From assembly GCA_002633005.1 (NCBI GenBank), contig NMRA01000290.1:329943-393942 (forward strand): a stretch of DNA of 64,000 bases, read 5' to 3'. Positions 42,301-57,300 of the stretch are shown piece by piece. The notes below the pieces were generated by a model. The model had not been told where the DNA came from, searched no databases, and worked only from the letters and a program-made list of their open reading frames with translations. The number at the start of each line of letters is the position of its first letter. Within the stretch, counting starts at the first letter, position 1. The position numbers and the translations under genes were made by a program. Source of the DNA: Phoronis australis. Its lineage: Eukaryota; Phoronida; Phoronidae.

Positions 42301-45300
42301 TCAATCGATGACAAACTCCCCAAATATCACTGAAAATTAATACTTTCACAGTTGGATGATATTTTATCTCATAATAGCATTTTCATAATTTATCGGTAAT
42401 TTCCATGACTTACTATCAACAAAATGATCTGTGGTTATAAATGGTGGACAAGGTCCCTTAAATTTCAGGAAAATGTTGACAATAATTCAAATTTTAATGT
42501 CCGAGTTTAGGAAACTTTAATGAAAAACGAAAACATGCAACTCAAAATAAGGTTCAGTGCATTTAAAAAACATTATAATTAAAACATTTTTGCATTATTA
42601 AGAAAAGCAGAGTAATTATGAAAAGTCAGCCATGTGGGTACCAATTTTTTATTTAGTGGACTACAGAAAATATAGTAAAAAAATAAATAGACAAAAAAAT
42701 CAAGATTCTACCTTAGCTGTAACCAGAAAATAAATTGATTAATGAACAGGGCATGCTATTCCTCACTGCCCGTTAACAACACATTATCATTTCAACAAAG
42801 TAACGAGCTAAATGTTTCAGGAAAATCTACCAAGATACTCAAGATCATAAGATGTAAGACCTTATCTCTCAACTTCTGTTCCCTCATAACTTCTTCCGTT
42901 TCTTCAGCACTGAGAACATCCACAAAGTGCGTGTACCTAAAATGATGGATCAAGAAATCACTTACCACGAAGCACTTAATCGTGATTACATAACTATAAC
43001 TGTAGTTGCCACGGAAACAACAAAATTAATTAATTATTCAACAGATTCTGAACAATTGCCGCTGGGAAGAAGTGCAATATCCGATGAGCTGAATGAAGTG
43101 TATTATTTCCAATCATGGCTATTGAGTATGATTAGAATACTCTTAATGTTTGGCGAAACACCAGTAAAATGAAACATTAGAAATATTACATTGATTTTAG
43201 TTCTGTATAAATTGGTGCCGGTCTTGGAAAATGCACTGCAGGAAACGAGAAACTGGAGTGCAATGAATCGCATGCAGGTGTTGATAGAGTTGAGCGTAGA
43301 ACAGAACAGAATCATCCATCTCTCTCAGGTAGAGCTATCTATGCCAGTTGTTCAAACAGTGGAAAACAATGAGAAAATGAAAACAAAATCATGCCTGAAT
43401 TTGAAATTGGCAACTACTAGAGAAAAATAAGCCTACAAGTACACAGACACGATTTTTAAGAAATGAGATGATGCTCAAGAGATCCTTAAAGTTCCATGCA
43501 ATGACATTTTGAAACCCACCATTTTGGAATATCTTTTGGGGTGTAATCCTTTGTCTTGCTTTTTAATAAAGCGAGTTAGCAAATAATATACACATGATAA
43601 AAATGGACCAAACTCGGTTCATGGATTGCTTCAACGGGAAGATCCGCCACTGCCTACTGGATAAATTTCAGTTTAAAGTTTGATTTGACCTAATTAGTAC
43701 CACGTGAATCTTTAACAGCTTCCAGAAATGTGCGCTTAGTCAAGACAAATAAGGCTCTATTGATGGCATGTATTTAATCATTTACAAATTTAGACAAAAG
43801 CTCATTGTTCAACTATTCAGATAAACCTATCATGGAAAACTAAATAACCTTTCAATGTATACATCTTAAACAGCACAGAATCTTACGCTTGTAATTAACT
43901 TACATTTTCCAAAAAAAAATTCACGCTTTAAATTTAATTTAATGCGAACTGGGCCAACTGTTGTCAACGAAATTCAACAGATGGCATAGTTGCAAATGCA
44001 CCCTCCACCACAATGTTGCATGTAAGCACAAGCACGCACCAAGCAACACTTGGGTTCCCCTGGACACACAGTTCACTGCCACAATAAGGAATGCTGAATA
44101 TTAGTAACCTCTCTGTGAGTTCATATACCGCATGTGCTTCCCACAACCACTGAATGTGCAATGTTCAATGACCAACATCCATTATGACCAAAGAAGAAAT
44201 TGAAAGAAATGTGACTAAAGCACAATTTGAATGAAATTATACATCACTGATGTTAAAATGCAACCGAGAAGAAAAGTAAAACAGGGTCAAAAATACCATA
44301 TCCTAGATGCTGAGATTTCTGCAAGATGCTCAACAAATAATAATGGGATACAGATGGAAGCCCAATGACGATGGACATCTCCTTGCAATAATGTCTTCCT
44401 TCATGATCTCATTTGCAGTTTTGCAAGTGAAAAGTCTGACTTTCAAATGCAACCAACATTCCAACTTAAGTTGAAACTGGTTCAATTTTCATGTTGCTTG
44501 AATGTGCAATCAAGTTTTCCAAGGTCTTCCCCAAGAGATATTTGACTAAGCCAGATGACCATAGGTGTCTAATGTCCAAGCGAGGTACTTCATCTCCAAG
44601 AGAATCTACGCCGCAGTATCCAAAAATATATCGTTCACAGTTTACGACCTATTAGAGTTCAGTCATTGTTAAATGGCTCTGCCTGTAAACATGCAAACAC
44701 GTCATAAAGAGTAGGGTATGTAGAAATACCCTGGCTTATACCTGAACCTAAAACATACACCACATAGTCCAAAGTAGACTGCAAGCAGCAAACAGAAGCA
44801 AAACCAGTTGAAGAAGTGGAAATGAAGCTGAAGCTAGGGAAACCAAAGAGATATATACATAGTGGACAGTTGAACAAGTCAGGGATCATAAGTACACAAC
44901 GGCCCAACACCACCAAGCCATGTCAGAAACTGCCATCATAACTGTTTAGCATATTGGCCTTATCCTGTCTGTGGGAGCAATGTCAGAGGCTAGTTCCGCA
45001 TTCTGAGCACGAGTGCAGAATGCACAATTAAGTCTCTTTGTAAGTAAGAGAAACTGATAAAATTGTGGAAAATTTAGTGGTACAACTCTAACAGAAAACG
45101 AGCATAACTTTTTGATAGACACCCTCCTCTGTCTTTCAGACGTGCTAAGTTTCCTTTCCAAACAAATAATTCCCCGACTTTTTCAGGAAATTTAAAAGCC
45201 ATACAGCAGCAGTCCGCTTTCCCTCAGTGTTTGCAAAAGTCAGTCAATCAGATTTACAGATTGTGATCAACAGAAAGCCACGGCATGCTTAAACAAATAC

Positions 45301-48300
45301 TAAAAAGTAAGCACAACTGTTCGGAGCTTTGAAACCAAATCGCAGTTCTGACAATGGCCGGTGACATGGCGAAAGTCTGCATCATTTACCTAGAGTCATG
45401 TCTATATCTGTAAGAGACGTGTATTAGATGTTTAGTAAACAACAACAACTGATTAGGGCAACTCAAATTCAATATATTACCCACAATAAGGAACTCAAAC
45501 TCACTGGGTGGCACCAGCTGAGACACGGACCAATTAAATGCATGCATTCAAGTTGTCACATGAGAATCCCATCTTGCCTATATCCCTGCCACGGTGTATA
45601 GATTTCAGTTTTCCATTTACTTAGAAAATAAAATGAAGATTTGTTTTTGTAAGCGCCACCTAGTGAATACAGCAAAATCTCACAAATTTCAGACAAAAAT
45701 GAAAGCCAAAGTGACGCATTTTCCTTATTCAAAGGCTTCTAACATAACTGTGAATGTCCACAACTTCTTAAGACATGGTCTGATAATACACAATGAATCT
45801 TAATTTTTTATTTTCCATTTTTAAATGAATTCGTTGAAAATAGTGTACACACAAAAATAACATGTTTATGATTGAAGTTCATTTGATAATTTTGAATTTT
45901 TTTCTGAACATTTTGTTCAATCTTTTTTGGTTAAAATTAAGCTTTTCGAAATCCGATAAACTGACTCTGTTGTCAACATGTTGCAACTAAAGAGAATAGA
46001 GAGGCAAGGTCTGACATAACTGTACTAGGAAGTCGATCTTATTTAAATAGGGAAAATCTCATTTTGTACCGAACTGGAATGTAACGTGACGCAAATGAAA
46101 AATATCCAGATATTTTAAAAAAAAATGGCTTGGTACGAAAGACTATCACTTTCTAAGCACATACCTGTCTTTGCTTTGAAAAACCAACAAACGAGATTTT
46201 GGTAATTGGCAATTAAAAATTTGTGTGTAATGTAACGCAAATTTGCGTGCGTGATATAACGCAAAAATGCGTCACCTTACGCACTAGTGCGTAACGTAAC
46301 GCAAAGATGCGTAATATCACGCATTTTTTTTCGTAATATGACGCACTTTTGCTTCATATTACTGGATTGTGCTTTACCGTTGAAATCTCGGATGCCGTAA
46401 TGTGGAGTTCAGTTAGGGTAGATTGGATTTCACCATATTGGTCCTAACTCTTGCCATTTCTAATGACATTGGTTCGAAAGTTGTAAATGGAAATTCACCT
46501 GGTCCAGTTAAACNGCAATTAAAAATTTGTGTGTAATGGTAACGCAAATTTGCGTGCGTGATATAACGCAAAAATGCGTCACCTTACGCACTAGTGCGTA
46601 ACGTAACGCAAAGATGCGTAATATCACGCTTTTTTTTTCGTAATATGACGCACTTTTGCTTCATATTACTGGATTGTGCTTTACCGTTGAAATCTCGGAT
46701 GCCGTAATGTGGAGTTCAGTTAGGGTAGATTGGATTTCACCATATTGGTCCTAACTCTTGCCATTTCTAATGACATTGGTTCGAAAGTTGTAAATGGAAA
46801 TTCACCTGGTCCAGTTAAACATTGTTTTAGAAAAAGCATGGTTAGTATGTAACTCTATGGTTCCCAGATGCTGTGGCATTTCATTCACATTTTAAAAACT
46901 ACTAGTTACTTTTGTTGAATTTTGTCAGTTTGAAAAATGTGTTGGAGTAAGTGAGTAGGTCACTGCCATATTGTTTATCTCAAATTTGGCATAGCTGCTA
47001 GCTGTGTGACGTAATCGCTTCCCGCCCCTATCCACTGTCTAACACGAACAAGATGTCAGTTAACAAACACAACCACTTCAAAATAGGTTTCAATGGTTAG
47101 TGACACCAGTGGTCTGACATAGCACTGTGTTACATGCCAAGTTGGCATAATGTCCTTACTTGAATGAGGAATGGGCAGCCTTGAGCCTTTTTGTGTCCCA
47201 GTTGGACATTTTGGCCAAGATCTTCTCATCATAGGGCAGGGATTTCTCTACCTCTCCACTGGTCAGTCTCATCATGGCTTTACGGTTCAGGTAGACACGT
47301 GGCAAGTCTGGAAATTTTATTATTAAATGATTTGGTATAATTGATTATGGCACCCTTATGTCACTATAATAAATGAATAATAATAATAATAATCATGGTG
47401 GTTTAAATCCACCAGTCGTCAATATGCCCACGTGAATATGGTGACAGTAAATACAAACCACGTAGGAAATTAATTGGAATTTTCAATGCCAGGAATCAAT
47501 TCAGTAAATGTTTGGTTGAATTGCCTAGACTAAACCACTGAACCATGCCCAAACTGCCATACTGGGAAGTCTTTATCACGACTTCCGAGATTCATTTCGT
47601 TTTACTTAATTATTCACATCACCTTACTGTGTTACACATTGATGTTAACAAAATACACTCAAACTTATATAGACAGTCAGAGTACTACTTACAGTTAGCG
47701 TGTGATATCATGTGTACATGGTTGCCAATGGCGACAAGTATGTCACCAGCATTGCTGCAGAAAGCTACGCAGTTGGGACTGGCATTCAGTTTGATACATC
47801 TGCAACAGAACATTTATACTGATAGTGAACACCATTTCCCACCAAAAATGGCTTAAAGGTATATTCAGTGCCGTTTAGTAACATGACTGTCATCTTGGAC
47901 ATCTTGTTTCACAAGTACGTCCTCTTTCACACATACGTCCTGTTTCACACGTATGTCGACAGTGTCGAATGTTTTGATGTAATTTTGAAATAGCCACAAA
48001 AATTTAAATAAGGCAAGTTAAAACTTTTTGTTTTCTGTCTGTGGCTGGAATGGAGCTCAGAGGGGTTATTTTTGGTTTAATAACCTCTTCCTTCTTATTT
48101 TAACTGACATTGAAGTGAGCTAACTTCGACCTGTCAAATCAGAGCTGAATTACTGCAACCAATATAGCTACATGACAATGCATTCGGTTTAATTACTGCT
48201 GTCAAATGTTAAACATTCACTGTTACATTGCGAGGTACAAAGAAGAATTGACTATCACACAGAAACTTCTAGCATAGCGTTTGGCTCTCTTCAACATTCA

Positions 48301-51300
48301 ACACCATCCTCTTGTCATACACACACTTCTAATGAATGTCTCTAAGAAAACAATCACGCAGCAGCTTAACATCTATAAACTATTAGCAACAACTGAGGAC
48401 AAAGAACGGTTTCAAATGAACAGGAACAAGAGTTCCTGGTAAATCCTAGTTACCAGCATATCATCATCATCATGACTCACCTCACTAGCTTGTTATTTTC
48501 ATCCCAAACACGTATTGTTCCATCGTGGCTGCTCGATGCAAACAGTTTCATCTTGTTACAACAGTCTAGTCCCGTCATAGAGTCTGTGTGGTCATTGTCA
48601 GGTGTGTGGTCACTGCGGTCTGAATATAATAAAAAATAGTAAATAACAATTACAGTCACAATGACAATGATAATAGGAAGAATAGTAATCATAATAACGT
48701 AGGGAAAATTGTAATGTTGAACTTACACATCGAGCATTTTCACACGTTCTCACTTTACTCATTACAAAATACTGCCAGACGTTTCATAAAAAACTAACAA
48801 ACATTTTGTGAAAGCCACCCAATTAAATTGAATTATACCAAACATTATTAAAAGGATCCAATCTGTGTTCAGATAGGGCAATCTACTTACTCCTTGTTTT
48901 CAAGTTGTACGTAACTATATTATATGTAGCAGACGGTGGATCTTGGAAAGCGACAGCAAGTTTACTCTTCAGCACAGTCATATGCACGGGCGTATGAGCA
49001 CAGTAGAATGACATCAGGGGATTTAGGGTCTCTTCAGCAAATGGGAAAACACGCCAGATCTTAATGATGTTGTCTACAGAGAAAAGTGGATACATTATAA
49101 GTGTGCGAGGTAACAACAGTTTCAAAAGGTAACCACTGGGATAAGCAGAACAAAACTGAATGTGTAGAAGTCCAAATTTCAAACTAATCTCATTTAACAA
49201 AAGACAAGAAACAATGTGAACGCCATCATCAACACAAAAGTCAGTATGTAGATTGAACTCTGCTGATGATGTCATTGGTTCACCTCAATATTCCATCACA
49301 CACACACACACTAGTCAAACAACACATTACACTTAGTCTAGTAAAAGTAGCACTTGGTTCCATCTCAGCCCTAGTCAACATTGGTACACTGTCCCTGTGT
49401 GTATATCCCTAACTACCCTAACCCATGCCTCTTGACACCCAAAATACATAGCCCTTATGTTCCTATGTCCCATCACCCAGAAATCCCACCCTCTATTACA
49501 TTTATTGCATGCCTTTCTATTACGTCCAGCCTCATCCAGCATCTCTGTCCCTAAACCCAAACTTACAGAGATCAGTGTTCATTACTCACCTCGTCCACTG
49601 CTTATCAACTGGTCATCCTTAGTGTTGGCCACCATTCCCAGCAAACCTTTACCACCATGGGCCTGGTAAAATGGATAAAAATATCAACTATGATTACTCT
49701 TGAAAAACTCCTACAAATAACGCTATGATCATAAAATGCAACACATTGATGAGGTATCAATAACAGACTGTTTACACTGTCTGGTACAATTGTCATGGCT
49801 GTCAATAACATTTTTTCATTTGTTCAGATGTCCAAAAGTCAAAGCTAAGGCAATACTAGTTTGCGATTGTGCAAAATGTAAATGAGTGTCTGTGGTTTAT
49901 AAGAACTGTTATAAAATCTAAGCTTCTTACACCAGCTTCAAAATCTTAAAATGACAGGGTTTTATTTAAATCATCATGAAGAACATCTAAAGTATTTATA
50001 AGTCAAAGAAATATAATTCTCAAAATCATAGGTCTGGCTGTAACCACTTCAATCCAACATTAACTGAATGTTGACATCAATGTCACCATGGCAAGGAAAT
50101 TTTAAAGTCTAGTTTGATAAGATTTAGTAGAATATTTTAATTTCATGTAAAAAACCTTATTTTTAAGTAGGACTTTATAGACAATGGTATGCACTTAGTC
50201 AAATGTCTACAAAACATTTTCTGAAAGTGGAAATCCAGAAGAATTTGATCATCCACTCTCCACAAAACAAAATTTGAAGTTCCTTGGAAAATAAAAATCT
50301 GTCATTAATTGGGTCAGGTAACCATGCCTTTTCAGTAACATTAACCAACCATTACATTAAAGGTACAGTAATCATACCAAAAAAGGTATCAAAAACATGG
50401 ACAAATTAAGGTTCATATAAACGCTCAAGAAAAAATCTCAAAAACACTACAATTTTCTAAATTATCACTTTGTTTTCATTTTTTTACAACTCGAGTTCTA
50501 CATAAAATTCTTCAGAGTCACAATTTTTATAGATTCTATGCCAAAGTGGAACACTCTAAAACAATCTCTAACAGTGCATCTGAGAACAGTGCATAAAATC
50601 CAGCACTTGAAAGTTTCATTGGAATTTGAGCAGCCACTTCTGAGATATGATGTCATGAAGCTAGCTAAACTTGGTCATTTTCAGGGCATAAGGTGGAAAA
50701 GATATCCGGCTTCAAACAAACTTGCAAAACTCATGCTCACCTCAATTTTGAACTCTATATTACCAGTCAGCCAATTGAGTACGCATATGTAACCATCCTT
50801 TCTCGCCGCCAATAAGATGGACTTGTTAGCATTGCGCTGCGGCGCAGTGGCTGCCTGCTGTATTTGACTGGCAGCAATTGCCTTGGTAACGGCGTTCCAA
50901 GCACTGCCTTCCGACAGTGACAGGACGTATTCATACATCAATAGCTTGTCGTACAATACTAGAAGGACAAGAACCAAAATGTCATAAAACAGTTGCGTAT
51001 GGAACAACAGCAACACTAACACTAAGAGATGTTCTGACACACATTCTAAAAATCTCTTTGATGCCAAATACCTGCTTCTCAATGTAAAAGATATAATATT
51101 TTGAATCAGACCCATTACTGCTACAAAACTGGTTTCAAATTGGTCCTTGGAAAGGTTAGGCATGACTTCGACCAATAAGTAGGGCATGTAAATCAACAAT
51201 GTTCACCATCCCAAAACAATATGGCTGTCAGCCAGAAGGGGAACACACCAAATCCATTACGGGCCACTAACGTTAAATGACCTCAACTGTATTTTTTAAC

Positions 51301-54300
51301 ATTTTTGTGTACCCACCTCATTCAAACAGGCAAATAAATTATGCTGTTGAAACAAAAATCATCTGAGTTAAGCCAGATTTATGAAGCACTTCTTTTTCGA
51401 ATGTTGTATAAGAGCTAAGGAACTTTTATGGGACATCTTGATATTCCACTACAGACAACATCAGTCAACAAAGTACCTCTTTCTCAGTTTCTCCAGGTGA
51501 AGCTATTATCCTTATTCTACAACTCTCATTTGAGAAACTTTGATAAGCAGATTGAAAATTCAAGGAAAAACGTTACCAATCATCCTAGGATATTTCAAGC
51601 GATTCAAAAAGCAATCAAATACAAAGACAAGCACAATTACTGCCAGAAAACACTCAACTTTGTTGAAATAAAAGATCAGAATGATTGACAAGGTGAAGCA
51701 AGCACGAAGTAAGCAAAATCTAAGTAACTTCCAGACAGACAAACATAAGAAAGTGTCTTCAGTCTTATTCAGATCCTCAACCACACATTCAATTATTAAG
51801 TAATTGGTTCTCTTCAATACCAAAGATCAGATCTTCTTAATCAGTAGTAGTAGATACAAAAAAAAATTACATTTCTAAAATCCTTTATGATAACATAACT
51901 GTATTATGTGCACAAAACCAATGCCCAATTACATGACACTGGATCTTTTTCTTAGACATGATTTTTCAGTGAGATCGTCATATTTTCCACAAACACGAAC
52001 TATTTTGCACAAAACCTGCAAACTCTGTTTCTTTTCTCTAAGCTTGTCTGGGATTTTCTTTCTAGGCCTTTTAGCCCAAGAGCTCGTGTGTTAAAAATTA
52101 AGACTTTTGTTTTTTACTTAAAACAATATTTAAGAAATTAAATCCTTGGCAACGAAGGTAGCCAATTACTTTAAACCAAAACTTACAGAGACTGCAAATA
52201 ATGCAATAAGTTTCTGTCCATTTTTTCATGACTCTTTCTTGTGCCTCAGTATCATTGATAACTAGATGTGATGCATCAAGTCACTACACGTTTTAATAAT
52301 ATTACTGCTGCATTTTGAGATGTTCAAAATAAATTGTAATGTATTCAATAAGAAACACAGGGATACAAGCTCCGCAAACGGGATAAACAAATTACCTAAG
52401 TCTGGAGAACCTGAAATAAGGAGAAACACTGAGATGGTAGAGCTGAGCACAAAACCATGCCACGACAGGATGAAAAAAAACTCATTATTCTGTAAATGTC
52501 CAGTACTCTTTGACAGTGTTTTCCCCCAAAAATTACACCTTCTTTCTGGAATAAGAGGTGATCCTACCATAGTATTTTCTGGAAAATTTGGCCCTGATAT
52601 AAGTTTATTTTTGCAGTAAAACTTGTAACCCAAATTTGGCAAACAAAAACCCTTTAACTATATTTTTGTAAATAAGTAACCCTAATCATTGTTACATGTC
52701 AGTGAGACAGCCCCAGTTTTAAGGAAATATTTGTGTTGAGGGTCTTAACAGGTTGATAACAATAGGCTATAAAGCAGATCATTGCTGGGCAAATGGTGCT
52801 ACGTTATGAGCCTCAAAAACATCAAGAAAAAGACGGATAACTTACATGATTCATCATTACACTTCCACTCATCCAAGAACACACACGGATTGTTGTCTGT
52901 GCGATATTTCAGAATATTCCCATTACTGAGCGAGGCAAACAAGATATCTGGAATGCAAGCAATCAAGTACTCAGAACAACAGGGAACTATGACACTGTAG
53001 CCACAACTGATAATCAAAAGTGAGCACCAATTGAATACCACATTACTTAAATTTTGCCCATTATAAAAAAAATTCCTAAATTTTGACTGGGCATGCGAAT
53101 CACAATACAATGAGGTAAAAACATTGGGAAGCACTCAGTCAAAAGACTAAATTAAATATATAATCAACAGCACAACATCTGGAACATCACAAATACAATT
53201 CAATGTTAATTTCATCTACCGTAACTCAGGGACAAGTCGTATCCTAGTAAAACGTAGCAACTTCATGTTACCTTCTTCAATAGCGTATGCGACATCTACA
53301 ACAGTATATCGCTTGGGATTGAGTAACATCGTGGTAAGCACATTCCCTGACACTGGGTTGATGATTCTGACACTAGAATCTTTACAGAGCAGCACACAGC
53401 GGTAGGGGAAGTCGGGGTGAATGGTCATTTTCATCTGTTTAACTTTGTGTCTGAAACCAACAAGATACCACAGTAAGTACCACCCTGACTGCAGTGTCAA
53501 AGAAACGTGTAAAGGACCGCACAAGTATTTATGACACAAATCTTACAAGTTAATCAAGGTGCTAACACAGAACATTCACGTGTGGTGAAAAAATACTTCT
53601 AACCGTTAGTTTGTATGATTTTAATTTCCTTCCATTCTTGGTTTCAGTGAGTGATATGAACACTAATTCACTGACCAAAAAATAATGAAACTTCGGTGCT
53701 TTAAATATAGTCCTTAAGACAGCTTTCAATTGCATCATCTACTTTCAAATTGATTCTTTAATTATATCATTTCTCAGTAATAACAGTTACTGTAAACAAT
53801 CAAATGATACTCTGATTTTAAAAACAGAATCAAATGCTTCAGTCAAATCTATGCGCTCACCCAATGCTAGTATGTAATTCATGCACATGCTTGACTCTCC
53901 ACAGGTCTATTGAATCCACAGTGTATGTGTAGAAGTCATCAACATGGACCAGCGTACCCATACCTTCAATAGGTTCTTCAGTCTCCACCCTAAAAAAAGC
54001 CTCACTGATATATGCGAACACTGATCTATTGAATAATCATCCATCACAGGACTTAATCTCGTATATCAAATTTCTTTCAAAAAGATTTAAGTATTAAGCA
54101 AGCTTGGCACTATCCAGCCACTTTGTGTGAAGATGCTGTACGGACAAGATAATGAAACAGTGAATAATAAAGTCTCAATAGTTATTCTTAACATCGAAAT
54201 TTACGAATCAAATGTGACGCCGGTACTACATTGTAAGAAAAGTTCTCCCTTAAAAGGAGAGAACATTTCTGTTAAACTTATTTTACTTCACATTTTAGAT

Positions 54301-57300
54301 TCTTTAATTAATAACAAAATACCGCAGTAGTTAAACTTTTGTCATGACAACACTTATTTAAAAAACAACATGGAGGTGATTATGTAAATCTTAAAATGTA
54401 AATATTCAGAACTGTCACATATTTATTTAGTTAGAAAAAGGAAGAAAAATATCTCAAGGAAGATTCGAGTGCTTTGTAGCACTGTAAACATTGCATTAAA
54501 CAATTTGGGCAACACAACAAGGAAAAGATATAATTGCAGATTACAACAATTTTGGCAGTACGTAAGTCTCTACTAAGAACAATATAATTGGCTTCATGCA
54601 ATAATATGTAAGAAAGTGTGTATTTTTGTGAGCATGCAGTTTTCTCCAGTATGTGCAAAGACAAAGTGATCATTTACAATTAAATGTGAGCTATGCAACT
54701 ATTTTTGGCCAAGCAACCAACTTCGTATACAGCTCAGGTTTATACGAAATACCAAACTCAGAATAGCCATTCTTTCTCCACCACGAATTGCACTGACGTT
54801 CTCATCACCTGCATTCCTTTCTTATACTAATTTATTTACGCAACACAATTCTTGGCATTTTATAAAAGAATTGCGATTGTGAGAAAAGAACGCAGCTAGT
54901 GAGAACACACACGGGGTCCATGAATTTCATTTTTGCTCAAGAGAGATTCAATTATTTTTCAGAAATAGTTGTGTTGAACATAAGACCACATTTGTGACTT
55001 AAGTCTTCAATCACTCTCCATGAAACAAACGCAACAACATTTAAATTGGAAATCTGAGTCAGTGGGTGGATGTTAAACATCACAGACATGGAGTTGGCCG
55101 GTTGAGCCAAAACCGTTACAAAATTCTAACATATATGACAAAATCTATGGCTTGGTTACATAGCTCACTTCTCCATTGAAAGGGATTGTGCTGGTACCTG
55201 GGCTATTCACTAGTGGATGCTTTGTAACAGGTAATAACAGTGTAACTACAAGGACATAGATAAGTGTAAAATTTCTAATTAACAATGCTTCAGTTTGGGA
55301 CAAAATTCCGTGAACAAGTGGCATTGTTCTTGTCAAATTTCAGGACATTTTACTTTGTGTTTATCATGGTATGCATAGTACAGCCATCACCCAATAACAT
55401 TTGGTGAAAACAAGAGTAAATACACTGATAAGTAAGTCCATTAAAGAGGCCATTCCAGCATTCATTTTGTACCAAATTGAAGAACTTTACAGCAATCATA
55501 TCCTCCAAGTGCTCTGAAATCTAATTAATCAAGGCAACATAAAATTTCACCATAACAACAACCTACAGACCTCACTCAGACTTTTGGACTATCGTGTCAA
55601 CTTATTATAGTCAAACTTACATCCACATCATGTGTTTAAGACTTATCTCAATATTTCCACTGATACATGTAGTAGTATTTTGTTGTCGTGATAAGGTTTA
55701 TTATCAGCTTCAATCCCTGTTTTGATCAGGAGACTGGGGTTATTTCATAGCCAAACGACAAGGTTACTGTGCAGCTGTACCATAGGTGACATAAATGCAG
55801 AACTACGATCGTTTGCCTTTGCTTGGCCTGAAAGATCACTGTGACAGATGCCCTCACCCTTGTGACCAAATCTTAGAGACAGGCCTCATATAACGCACTA
55901 TTTGTGATTCCAAGTGACATCATTTGGAAGTAAGACTTCATGAACTAAAGTGTATTTAACTAATGTTACTGTTACATTGGAACAGATATGTTTCAATGTC
56001 GAGTGGAGTGTCATTTCAATTGCTTTTGACTTTGCATAATGTCACAGGAAGTATTTCTAAAACAAGGCAACTTTACGCAGTCTTCTAGATTATCCGCAAT
56101 AGTATTTTTGTTCAAGTGGAGCTTACATCTGTCATTTTTGGTCTTCAAACCACAGTCAAACTTGTTTCACATTTCTTTGAAATGAAAGAATTTCAGGCAT
56201 CTTCAAGTGCACTCAACGTAATGTCCACAAAGATTGTTTGATACAGAATTCTCATATTATTAAAAGATAACATTTCAAGGAGTACATACTCATCCACTTC
56301 ATCACATGTCTCCAGACTCCACACCCTTACTGAGGCGTCCTGACTTGCCGACATGATGAACGGGCCATATGGATAGATAGTCAGAGCAGTGATAACATCC
56401 GAATGACCCACGAAGACCAGCTGGAGGTTCCAATTGTCATTCCAAACTTTAACTGCATGCAAAAGGTAAACTTTAACTAGATTTCTGTCAATTCTTTAAA
56501 AGGAGTAGCATTTTAAGGAAAATGTGCCACTTATTTGGTCAGAGCAAGTTCAATACTTAGACAAAGCTGATGACAAAATGTTACCATGATACATTTAGCA
56601 GTACATCTGATAATGCTGCAAATAGTAAAAACATGAACATCAAATATTTGTTTTATGAATAGGAATATATTCAGCTCATACTTTTTGGTCCTCAGACAAA
56701 CAATGTTTTAAGAACTTTTCTGAAACCATACACAAACAATGCAAAAGTAAGCCTTGCACTCAAAACAGCAAACAAGCAATCCAGCGGTCACTCTTAATAT
56801 TTAGACAGACGCTCTAGATTCAAAGAACTGTCTCATTGAACACTATGACCAGATAATAAATCCCGTAAACAGACCGAAAACTTAGTGGACAGGGACTCTG
56901 ATCCAATGGAACACCAGATACAACAGGCTCATTGTGATTCCAGCTGATTGGTCAACATAAGTAAGAGTAGATTCACCATTTCTACCCCCTGCACTGTTGT
57001 TCACTCACTTGAGCCGTCTCTAGCACCAGTGATGAGGAACTTCATAGGGTTGAAGAATAACAGAGAAGAGATGTTCCTCACATGTAGCTCCTTCTTGAAC
57101 GCTATCAGTTTCCCTTCATAAATGTTGAATACCTGTCAATTATAATAAAACAATAATAATCACAGACGGTCTGGAACACGTCGTATACGAAGTGCGCAGG
57201 CCGCCCATGAGGGCCCATTGCACTGATCACCTGGAAATATTTTTTGTGCTTTATTAATATATGGTTAAAACCGAGCTGAGGAGCTAGAAACCTGACTCAA

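Noticed and set aside
52262-52642. 126-codon open frame on the minus strand in the intron between exons 9 and 10
   Set aside because: Hydrophobic, AT-driven composition, an overlapping open frame on the other strand, and no splice sites or recognisable motif.
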